From Candidatus Magasanikiibacteriota bacterium (GTDB taxonomy: Bacteria; Patescibacteriota; Patescibacteriia; Magasanikbacterales; UBA922): DNA of 8,751 bases. Positions 1 to 5,144 of the stretch are shown here, piece after piece. The notes beneath the pieces were generated by a model that was not told where the DNA came from, searched no databases, and saw only the letters and a program-made list of their open reading frames with translations. Location: the NCBI GenBank assembly GCA_016214105.1, contig JACRPD010000038.1, positions 1-8,751 of the forward strand. The letters are read 5' to 3'. Position numbers and translations under genes: made by a program. How positions within the stretch are numbered: the first letter of the stretch is position 1; the number at the start of each line of letters is the position of its first letter.

Positions 1-1185
1 AAGCTGTCAAAGGATTTAACGCAAATATTTTTTGCTTGTTCCGTGGGTCTGGGCGTGGTGGCTCTGTATGTAATGTTCGCTTTACAGCAATTTGATTCGC
101 GTTTTCTGGCCGCCGCTAGCTGGGTGTTTGCCATTATCTATGTCTCCATCGGAAGAATTTTAATTCGCGGTTTAAAGGGCTTGATGTATCGCGCGGGTTT
201 GGGTTTGCGACGCGTGGCAGTGATTGGCGGAGAAGAAATAGCCAGCGATGTCGTCAGGGAATTAAATCAAAGAAAAGAACTGGGTTATAAAGTGGTCGGA
301 CAGCACAATGTTTTTTCCGCGCAATTGATTCCCGCGTTGGAAAAATTAAATCTGGATGAAATTCTTTTTACTAATCCGCGCGCGAATGAAAAAGAAGCTT
401 TGCGGGCGCTGAATTTTTGTAATTTGCGCCACATTGTTTTTAAATATTCCGCGGACTTATTTTCCGCTTATTCAGCCAATATGTCAGTCAGTCCGCTGGC
501 CGGCGTGCCAATGGTGGAATTGAAACGCACGCCGTTGGACGGCTGGGGCAGGGTGGCAAAAAGAATCGTTGATATTCTGATTAGTTTGTTCGCAATTACC
601 GCACTTGCGCCGCTAATGATTTTATTTGCCGTAATTATTTTATTGGAAACCGGACGGCCGGTGATTTATAAAAATGAAAGAGTGGGTATTCGCGGGCAAA
701 AGTTTTTTACTTTCAAATTTCGCTCCATGTTTCAAGCAGATTGCACCGGGCCGCAATTCGGCCGAGCCGGTTTGAAAGCGGAAACGAAAGAGAAAGATTT
801 GATTGAAGAAAAGAGCGTAAAGACCGGGCCGATATATAAAATTGCGGACGATCCGCGCGTTACCAAATTCGGACGGTTTATCCGGCGCTGGAGCATGGAC
901 GAATTGCCGCAGTTTTTTAATGTTTTAATCGGCGATATGAGCATCGTCGGTCCGCGGCCGCATCAGCCGCGCGAGGTTGAGCAATATGAAAAAGAATACC
1001 CGACCGTGTTTACGTTAAAACCAGGAATCACCGGCATGGCGCAGATTTCCGGCCGGAGCGATTTGTCGTTTGAAGAGGAAATGAAGCTTGATATTTTCTA
1101 TATTGAACGTTGGAGCATGTTTTTAGATTTGATTATTTTTATCAAAACGCCATTTGTGATTTTTAAGAGAAGAAAAGCATTGTGA
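1..1185 (+). CDS. Polyprenyl-phosphate sugar-phosphate transferase (WcaJ/ExoY-like), 5' partial
   Basis: This is a priming enzyme of surface glycan synthesis. The family moves a sugar-1-phosphate from a nucleotide sugar onto undecaprenyl phosphate at the inner face of the membrane. The frame is open from base 1, so the gene is cut at its 5' end; the GTG at 43 is only the first in-window start codon. The N-terminal part holds hydrophobic segments (about 25-165), then a Rossmann-like domain beginning with RRVAVIGGEE (about 205-234). The C-terminal bacterial sugar transferase domain starts at KRIVDILISLF (about 559). It contains a re-entrant hydrophobic helix, KFRSM (about 715-729), the catalytic Asp-Glu of SMDELPQ (D at 898-900, E at 901-903), DMSIVGPRP and KPGITGMAQISGR. 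A spacer of about 40 residues between KFRSM and DDPRVTKFG is longer than in short ExoY-like enzymes. The stop overlaps the next start. The sugar is not predictable from the sequence. Confidence 0.93.
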   Translation, partial: KLSKDLTQIFFACSVGLGVVALYVMFALQQFDSRFLAAASWVFAIIYVSIGRILIRGLKGLMYRAGLGLRRVAVIGGEEIASDVVRELNQRKELGYKVVGQHNVFSAQLIPALEKLNLDEILFTNPRANEKEALRALNFCNLRHIVFKYSADLFSAYSANMSVSPLAGVPMVELKRTPLDGWGRVAKRIVDILISLFAITALAPLMILFAVIILLETGRPVIYKNERVGIRGQKFFTFKFRSMFQADCTGPQFGRAGLKAETKEKDLIEEKSVKTGPIYKIADDPRVTKFGRFIRRWSMDELPQFFNVLIGDMSIVGPRPHQPREVEQYEKEYPTVFTLKPGITGMAQISGRSDLSFEEEMKLDIFYIERWSMFLDLIIFIKTPFVIFKRRKAL

Positions 1186-2306
1186 AAATAGCATTAGTTC
1201 ACGACTATCTATCCCAACACGGCGGAGCGGAAAGAGTTCTGAAAGCGTTTCATGAAATCTGGCCGGAAGCGCCGGTTTTTGTTTTGTTTCATGATAAAAA
1301 AAAGATTGATGATTTTGAAAACGCGGACATCCGAGAATCATTTTTAGCCAAACTGCCGTTCGGCCGCAAAAAATATCAGTGGTATTTGCCATGGATGCCG
1401 TTCGCGACCGAGCGCCACAATCTGCATGAGTTTGATGTTGTTTTGTCATCAACCAGCGCTTTTGCCAAAGGCGTGTTGACTAGACCTGATACTTTGCACA
1501 TTTCTTATTGCCACACCCCGACGCGATATTTATGGACTGACACTCATGAATATATTGAGGAGTTAAAATACAATCGTCTGATTAAGGCGGCTTTGCCAAG
1601 ATTGATTTATCATCTGCGGCTATGGGACAAAATGAGCGTGGATCGGGTGGATCATTTTATTGCCAATTCTGGCACGGTTCGCAACCGGATTCAGAAGTAT
1701 TATCGCCGCGACAGTGACATTATTTATCCGCCGGTTGACATTGATAAATTTTTTATCAGTAAAGACATTGGCGACTATTTTATCGCCGGCGGCCGTTTGG
1801 TGCCATATAAACGGTTTGACTTGTTGATTCAGGTATTTAACCGTTTGCGCTGGCCGTTGGTTATTTTTGGCGATGGGCCGGAAGAGGATAAATTAAAAAA
1901 ATACGCTAAAGATAATATTAAGTTCGTCGGCAGAGTGAGCGACGAAGAGAAGGCCGCGCTGTTATCGCGCGCGCGGGCGCTGATTCATTCGCAGGTTGAA
2001 GATCTGGGCATTACGCCGATTGAATCAATGGCCTGCGGCCGGCCGGTAATCGCTTATCCGGTCGGCGGAGCCACGGAAACGGTTATTCCCGGCGAGACCG
2101 GAGAATTTTTTGCTTCGCAGAATTGGGAGTCGTTGTTAGATACGGTTTTGCATTTTAATCATGAGAATTGGGCCAGTGAAAAAATCCGCGAGCATGCCGA
2201 GCGCTACGGCGTTGACGCGTTCAAAGAGCGGGTTAAAAGATATGTTGAAGATAGATACGAAGAGTTTAAACAGGGACTGAATCAGTGCGTGTTAGATATA
2301 CGATGA
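1182..2306 (+). CDS. Glycosyltransferase family 4 (GT-B), WbaZ/mannosyltransferase-like
   Basis: A retaining GT-B glycosyltransferase of 374 residues, predicted to add a sugar (possibly mannose) from a nucleotide-sugar donor to the lipid-linked glycan in the cytoplasm. The N-terminal acceptor domain starts MKIALVHDYLSQHGGAERVL, with the glycine-rich turn typical of the family, and continues to SYCHTPTRYLW (residues 108-118). The donor domain starts at GGRLVPYKRFDLLI (203-216) and has VIFGDGPE (227-234). The EX7E motif is EDLGITPIE (E273 and E281), followed by SMACGRPVIAYPVGG. The GTG start at 1182 is preferred because it begins the conserved N-terminus and overlaps the upstream TGA by 4 nt (GTGA), which suggests translational coupling. 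No convincing Shine-Dalgarno site is seen. Unlike the two downstream glycosyltransferases it carries no internal short tandem repeats. Donor and acceptor are unknown. Confidence 0.92.
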   Translation: MKIALVHDYLSQHGGAERVLKAFHEIWPEAPVFVLFHDKKKIDDFENADIRESFLAKLPFGRKKYQWYLPWMPFATERHNLHEFDVVLSSTSAFAKGVLTRPDTLHISYCHTPTRYLWTDTHEYIEELKYNRLIKAALPRLIYHLRLWDKMSVDRVDHFIANSGTVRNRIQKYYRRDSDIIYPPVDIDKFFISKDIGDYFIAGGRLVPYKRFDLLIQVFNRLRWPLVIFGDGPEEDKLKKYAKDNIKFVGRVSDEEKAALLSRARALIHSQVEDLGITPIESMACGRPVIAYPVGGATETVIPGETGEFFASQNWESLLDTVLHFNHENWASEKIREHAERYGVDAFKERVKRYVEDRYEEFKQGLNQCVLDIR

Positions 2307-2318
2307 ATTGATGGCGAG

Positions 2319-2346
2319 GAATTATGAATTATGAATTATGAATATT
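2319..2346 (+). repeat. 7-bp tandem repeat GAATTAT (3 perfect units plus a variant) containing the start codon of the next gene
   Basis: GAATTAT occurs at 2319-2325, 2326-2332 and 2333-2339, followed by the variant GAATATT at 2340-2346. A further unit-like GAATTGA lies at 2305-2311, overlapping the upstream stop. Each perfect unit creates an ATG (2324, 2331, 2338), and the three ATGs fall in three different frames. Only 2338 opens the glycosyltransferase frame. A GAGGA sequence (2316-2320) sits 17 nt from that ATG, which is too far for a normal ribosome binding site, but 10 nt from the out-of-frame ATG at 2331. Confidence 0.85.
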
Positions 2347-3555
2347 GGCGTTGATATAAGATGTCTGATGGACCCGCAAAGGACTGGTGTGGGGGAGTAT
2401 ACTTTCGGACTGCTTGATGCTGTTTTTAAAATTGACAGAGAGAATCAATATTTTTTGTTTTATAATTCTTATCAGGATATTTCAGGGATTTTGCCCAGAT
2501 GGGATTATCAAAATGTGCATTATGTCTCTACAAAGTGGCCTAACATTTTTTTAAACTTTTTTTTACTCTTGGGTTTTGTAAAATTAGATAATTTAGTCAT
2601 TAAAAAATTGTTTGAAAATTGTAAATTGCCTTCGTCCCGAGCTCACTTCGTGGTGACTCAGTGGAACCAGGCCGAGGGGAAAATTGAAAATTTGGAGGCT
2701 TGGTTTTCTCCCAATCTGAACTTTACCCCTCTAACTTCCAAAACAAAATTTATTTTGACTGTTCATGATTTGTCTTTTGAATTTCTACCGGAGTGTTATA
2801 CCGCCAAACAACGGTTGTGGCACAAACTATTGCGGCCGAAAAAGCAGTGCGAGCGGGCGGATTTGATTTTGACGCCATCGGAGAGTACAGCGAGGGATGT
2901 TGTGTCAGCGTATGACGTTGATGAAAAGAAGGTGAAAGTGTTGTACCCGGGAATTTCCGCTTTGATAACACAAAACACAATTAACAAAACACAAGTGAGA
3001 AAAAAATATAATCTTCCGGAAAATTTTATTTTGTTTCTAGGCACGATTGAGCCAAGAAAAAATGTTGAAGCCGTAGTCGTAGCTTTTCAGAACACTTACA
3101 CACTTACACACTTACACACTTACACACTTGTCATCGCCGGCGCACGCGGATGGAAGAACGAAAACGTGATGCGCGCGATTAAAGAGATGCCCAATGTTCG
3201 TTATATCAATTATGTCGCCGAAGAAGACAAGCCCGCGTTGTATCGTTTAGCCAGTTTGTTTGTTTATTCAAGTTTATACGAAGGTTTTGGTTTGCCGGTT
3301 TTAGAGGCCATGGCTTGCGGCACGCCGGTTATCACCAGCAACCGTTCGTCTTTGCCGGAAGTTGGCGGCGATGCCGTTTGTTATGTCAATCCGGCGAATG
3401 TCGCGGAGTTGAGTAGGGCGATGGTGCGAGTGTTGCGCGACGATGAATTAGGAATTAAGAATTATGAATTAAGAATTGATAGACAGAGAGAACAAGTGAA
3501 AAAGTTTGATTGGGGGGAAACAGCGAAGGAGTTTTTGTCAGTGATTAAAATTTAA
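2338..3555 (+). CDS. Glycosyltransferase family 4 (GT-B) carrying repeat-encoded insertions
   Basis: A 405-residue GT-B glycosyltransferase of the group 1 / family 4 type. It begins MNIGVDIRCLMDPQRTGVGE (compare MRIGIDAR...GVGEY in relatives). The acceptor domain includes FILTVHDLSFEFLPE (138-152) and ADLILTPSESTARDV (174-188). The donor domain begins ILFLGTIEPRKN (231-242) and has LVIAGARGW. The EX7E motif is EGFGLPVLE (E315, E323), followed by AMACGTPVITSNRSSLPEV. Four segments look inserted relative to my recollection of the family: about residues 97-116 (GC-rich, hairpin-forming DNA), 210-219 (AACACAA heptamers), 252-263 (ACACTTAC octamers) and 370-380 (GAATTAN heptamers). All fall in linker or loop-like stretches and leave the catalytic motifs intact. 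The start codon lies in a heptamer array. It probably shares a transcript with the upstream gene (31-nt gap). Donor and acceptor are unknown. Confidence 0.91.
   Translation: MNIGVDIRCLMDPQRTGVGEYTFGLLDAVFKIDRENQYFLFYNSYQDISGILPRWDYQNVHYVSTKWPNIFLNFFLLLGFVKLDNLVIKKLFENCKLPSSRAHFVVTQWNQAEGKIENLEAWFSPNLNFTPLTSKTKFILTVHDLSFEFLPECYTAKQRLWHKLLRPKKQCERADLILTPSESTARDVVSAYDVDEKKVKVLYPGISALITQNTINKTQVRKKYNLPENFILFLGTIEPRKNVEAVVVAFQNTYTLTHLHTYTLVIAGARGWKNENVMRAIKEMPNVRYINYVAEEDKPALYRLASLFVYSSLYEGFGLPVLEAMACGTPVITSNRSSLPEVGGDAVCYVNPANVAELSRAMVRVLRDDELGIKNYELRIDRQREQVKKFDWGETAKEFLSVIKI
2629..2688 (+). repeat. GC-rich insert-like segment with a hairpin, inside the glycosyltransferase gene
   Basis: This stretch is visibly richer in G and C than the A/T-rich sequence on both sides. 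It contains an imperfect palindrome, GAGCTCAC (2639-2646) against GTGACTC (2653-2659), with one bulged base and a 6-nt loop TTCGTG. It encodes about 20 residues (starting LPSSRAHF) where related enzymes usually run straight into the DVFHSPN-like strand. It may be another copy of a dispersed repeat, but no second copy exists in this window, so the boundaries are approximate. Confidence 0.4.
2967..2994 (+). repeat. 7-bp tandem repeat, AACACAA-type, four units, in coding sequence
   Basis: The units are AACACAA, AACACAA, TTAACAA, AACACAA, exactly 28 bp. The array encodes the TQNTINKTQ stretch in the linker between the N- and C-terminal domains of the glycosyltransferase at 2338-3555. A nearly identical array occurs at the equivalent place in the next gene (4191-4218). 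Confidence 0.85.
3092..3130 (+). repeat. 8-bp tandem repeat ACACTTAC, four perfect copies plus a partial fifth, in coding sequence
   Basis: ACACTTAC occurs at 3092-3099, 3100-3107, 3108-3115 and 3116-3123, followed by ACACTT(G) to 3130, without mismatch in the first 38 bases. The unit is not a multiple of three, so the peptide cycles through three phases (NTYTLTHLHTYTL). Gain or loss of one unit would shift the frame of the glycosyltransferase before its catalytic EX7E motif. It sits just after TIEPRKNVEAVVVAF and just before LVIAGARGW, a loop position in the donor domain. Confidence 0.93.
3445..3479 (+). repeat. 7-bp tandem repeat, GAATTAN-type, five units, in coding sequence
   Basis: The units are GAATTAG, GAATTAA, GAATTAT, GAATTAA, GAATTGA. 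They encode ELGIKNYELRID in the C-terminal part of the glycosyltransferase. The unit is the same family as the array at 2319-2346 at the other end of the same gene. A pure GAATTAT array would meet a TGA in every frame within 21 bp; here the variant seventh bases and the phase avoid any stop. Confidence 0.88.
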
Positions 3556-3588
3556 GTTGTGAGAGTTTTTTTATTCTGTACTCGTTGT

Positions 3589-3631
3589 GACCTCACCCTG
3601 TCCCTCTCCTACGAGGAGAGGGGACCTTTTT
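3589..3631 (+). terminator. Hairpin repeat A with T-tract, probable rho-independent terminator
   Basis: The left arm GTCCCTCTCCT (3600-3610) pairs with the right arm AGGAGAGGGGAC (3614-3625) across a 3-nt loop ACG, with one bulged G. CTTTTT follows (3626-3631). The 37-bp core 3589-3625 recurs inverted at 4772-4808 with only three differences. It lies in the 90-nt gap between two glycosyltransferase genes and ends 14 nt before the next ATG, so it may attenuate transcription between them. It could instead be only a mobile palindromic repeat. Confidence 0.65.
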
Positions 3632-3645
3632 AAAAATTTACACAT

Positions 3646-4788
3646 ATGAAAATCGGCATTGACGCCAGAATGTACGGTCCGAAACAGGCAGGATTGGGGC
3701 GGTATGTTCAACAATTAATAACAGGTTTGTTGGAGATTGATTCTGAAAATGAGTTTGTGTTTTTTGTGCGCGATGTCAGAGACCCACTCCTGACCTCCCC
3801 CTACAAGGGGGAGGGAAAAGTGAGTGTGGTTGTGGCGGATATTCCATGGTATGGTTTAGCCGAACAGATTAAATTTAAAAAAATAATTCAGAAAGAAAAA
3901 TTGGATTTGATGCATTTTCCGCATTGGAATGTACCGCTATTTTATAATGATCCGTTTGTCGTGACGATTCACGATTTGATAATGTATCACTATCCGCGGC
4001 CGGAAGCCACGACTTTGGGGCCGATTAAATTTTGGCTGAAAGACCGCGCGCATCGGATTGTTTTGCGCCACGCGGTTAAAAAAGCGAAGAAAATAATTGT
4101 TACGAGTGAATTTACGCGGCAGGATGTCCATGAGACGTTGGGAGTGGAGTTGGAGAAAATGGCGGTGACGTACCAAGCGCCGGTTGTCAGAACACAGAAC
4201 ACAATTAACAAAACACAACTTTTGAATAAATTTTGGATTAACAAGTCGTATGTTTTGTATGTGGGTAATTCGTATCCGCATAAGAATTTGGATCGATTAT
4301 TAAAAGCGTGGGGGATTTTTGAAAAAAAATTCGGATTTGATTATCAATTAGTCTTGGCTGGTAAAGAGAGTGTTTTTTATACAAATCTTAAGTCCTACGT
4401 CCTGTGTCCTAAGTCCGCAATCTTCGTCGGTTATGTCCCAGATGATGAATTGGCTCAACTTTACTCAAGCGCCTCGCTTTATGTCTTCCCAAGCTTGTAC
4501 GAGGGTTTTGGACTGCCGCCATTAGAGGCCCAGCAATACGGCGCGCCGGTGGTTTCATCCAGCGCCAGTTGTCTGCCGGAAGTGTTGGGTGAGTCGGCGT
4601 TGTATTTTGACCCGGAAAATGTTGAACAAATGGCGGACGCGATCCATCGCGGTTTGACTGACGAGAATATCAGATTTCAATTAAAACAAAACGCGGCAGA
4701 AAATCTGAAAAGGTTTTCCGGAGAGAGGATGGCGAGGGAGACGAAGAATATTTATGAAAACTATGTTTTGCGTCCCTTCTCCTCGTAG
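3646..4788 (+). CDS. Glycosyltransferase family 4 (GT-B) carrying in-frame repeat insertions, flanked by inverted repeats
   Basis: A 380-residue GT-B glycosyltransferase that begins MKIGIDARMYGPKQAGLGRY. The acceptor domain has FVVTIHDLIMYHYPRPE (104-120) and KKIIVTSEFTRQDV (148-161). The donor domain has YVLYVGNSYPHKNLDRLL (202-219) and LVLAGKE. The EX7E motif is EGFGLPPLE (E286, E294), with GAPVVSSSASCLPEV after it. Three internal segments are repeat-encoded: about residues 45-58 (palindromic repeat, LTSPYKGEG), 183-191 (AACACAA heptamers, TQNTINKTQ) and 248-256 (NNGTCCT heptamers). The last six residues (LRPFSS) and the TAG stop come from the inverted hairpin repeat at 4772-4808. The ATG follows a terminator-like hairpin by 14 nt, with no Shine-Dalgarno site and no clear promoter. 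It is a diverged paralogue of the gene at 2338-3555. Sugar specificity is unknown. Confidence 0.92.
   Translation: MKIGIDARMYGPKQAGLGRYVQQLITGLLEIDSENEFVFFVRDVRDPLLTSPYKGEGKVSVVVADIPWYGLAEQIKFKKIIQKEKLDLMHFPHWNVPLFYNDPFVVTIHDLIMYHYPRPEATTLGPIKFWLKDRAHRIVLRHAVKKAKKIIVTSEFTRQDVHETLGVELEKMAVTYQAPVVRTQNTINKTQLLNKFWINKSYVLYVGNSYPHKNLDRLLKAWGIFEKKFGFDYQLVLAGKESVFYTNLKSYVLCPKSAIFVGYVPDDELAQLYSSASLYVFPSLYEGFGLPPLEAQQYGAPVVSSSASCLPEVLGESALYFDPENVEQMADAIHRGLTDENIRFQLKQNAAENLKRFSGERMARETKNIYENYVLRPFSS
3781..3820 (+). repeat. Hairpin repeat B, embedded in frame in a glycosyltransferase gene
   Basis: CCTCCCCCT (3794-3802) and AGGGGGAGG (3806-3814) are perfect 9-bp arms around the loop ACA. The flanking bases resemble the CTCACC...CTCCTAC core of the hairpin repeats at 3589, 4772 and 4855. 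The copy is translated as DPLLTSPYKGEGK with no frame disruption. In transcripts it would form a GC-rich stem inside the coding region, but no T-tract follows, so it should not terminate. Confidence 0.8.
4191..4218 (+). repeat. 7-bp tandem repeat, AACACAN-type, four units, in coding sequence
   Basis: The units are AACACAG, AACACAA, TTAACAA, AACACAA. They differ from the array at 2967-2994 by a single base, while the surrounding paralogous sequence has diverged strongly. The array encodes TQNTINKTQ between YQAPVV and the YVLYVG strand that opens the donor domain. Confidence 0.87.
4390..4417 (+). repeat. 7-bp degenerate tandem repeat, NNGTCCT-type, four units, in coding sequence
   Basis: The units are AAGTCCT, ACGTCCT, GTGTCCT, AAGTCCG. 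The last five bases of the unit are constant in the first three copies. They encode KSYVLCPKS in the donor domain between the LVLAGKE strand and IFVGYVPDDEL, a loop region in this fold. Confidence 0.75.
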
Positions 4789-4808
4789 GAGAAGGACAGG
4801 ATGAGGTC
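4772..4808 (-). repeat. Hairpin repeat C, inverted copy of repeat A; supplies a stop codon
   Basis: Read on the minus strand, this 37-bp segment matches 3589-3625 at 34 of 37 positions. On the plus strand the arms are GTCCCTTCTCCT (4772-4783) and AGGAGAAGGAC (4787-4797) around the loop CGT. The TAG at 4786-4788 that ends the glycosyltransferase lies in the loop and right arm. Two of the three differences from repeat A are a compensatory C-G to T-A change in the stem, and the single bulged base is kept in both copies. Confidence 0.85.
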
Positions 4809-4854
4809 TCATCGGAACTATCATAAATAAAAAGTTTGTGGGTTTTACATTCGT

Positions 4855-4899
4855 TGAGACCTCACCCCTCGCCCTCTCCTACAAGGAGAGGGTTTTTTT
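4855..4899 (+). terminator. Strong rho-independent terminator built from hairpin repeat D
   Basis: The perfect 9-bp arms CCCTCTCCT (4872-4880) and AGGAGAGGG (4884-4892) enclose the loop ACA and are followed by seven T (4893-4899). The leader TGAGACCTCA (4855-4864) is the exact reverse complement of TGAGGTCTCA at 4802-4811 in repeat C, so C and D face each other across a 43-nt spacer. The position fits the end of the glycosyltransferase transcript, just before a new promoter. Confidence 0.85.
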
Positions 4900-4906
4900 G
4901 TGTCTG

Positions 4907-4935
4907 TGGACTTTTTCGCTGAAATATGATATAAT
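4907..4935 (+). promoter_or_regulatory. Sigma-70-type promoter, near-leaderless, for the small protein/nucleotidyltransferase pair
   Basis: A -35-like TGGACT (4907-4912, four of six matches to TTGACA) is 17 bp from a perfect TATAAT (4930-4935). A second TATAAT overlaps at 4936-4941. The ATG at 4944 starts only 9 nt after the first -10 box, so the transcript should begin 0-3 nt before it and no Shine-Dalgarno site is possible. The -35 box begins 8 nt after the preceding terminator's T-tract. Confidence 0.7.
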
Positions 4936-4943
4936 TATAATAT

Positions 4944-5144
4944 ATGAATAATTGGTCGGTTGATATTAAACAGCTGAAAAAGCACAAAAAACAGTACACT
5001 ATCTGGCACTTGGAGCAGATGGTGAATTTTGGGTTAGGGAAGGAAAAAATAAACAAAAAACAGCTGAAAAAAAATTGGTCAAAGTTGGATTTGGACGTTA
5101 AAAAGAAAAATTACTTATCTTTTCTTTTATGGCCGGCAAAATAA
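4944..5144 (+). CDS. Small lysine-rich protein, candidate antitoxin partner of the downstream nucleotidyltransferase
   Basis: A 66-residue basic, probably helical protein beginning MNNWSVDIKQLKKHKKQYTI. It has many lysines, a WHLEQMVNFGLG stretch around residues 21-32 and an aromatic C-terminus (YLSFLLWPAK). I do not recognise a named domain, although I have an impression of similar small proteins beside AbiEii-like genes in CPR genomes. It is clearly not a standard AbiEi antitoxin, which is about three times longer and carries a winged-helix domain. It is likely real because it has its own consensus-like promoter and its last 16 nt overlap the start of the nucleotidyltransferase gene in another frame, a layout typical of toxin-antitoxin pairs. 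Such coupling, with the small gene first, fits an antitoxin, but this is inference. The start at 4944 is set by the -10 box 8 bases upstream; translation is probably leaderless. Confidence 0.78.
   Translation: MNNWSVDIKQLKKHKKQYTIWHLEQMVNFGLGKEKINKKQLKKNWSKLDLDVKKKNYLSFLLWPAK

Noticed and set aside
1123..1452. A 109-codon minus-strand frame across the junction of the first two genes
   Set aside because: It overlaps two well-supported + strand genes over its full length and has no recognisable motif.
3608..3645. A third near-leaderless promoter before the glycosyltransferase at 3646
   Set aside because: TAAAAA at 3631-3636 has the right distance to the ATG, but it is a poor -10 box, and the -35 position (3608-3613, CCTACG) falls in the hairpin loop with no match.
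2319..4417. CRISPR array
   Set aside because: The repeats are 7-8 bp units without spacers and lie mostly inside open, conserved reading frames; no cas gene is present.
3589..4899. Insertion sequence carrying a transposase
   Set aside because: The inverted repeats flank a glycosyltransferase, not a transposase. No transposase motif is seen in any frame, and no target-site duplication could be identified.
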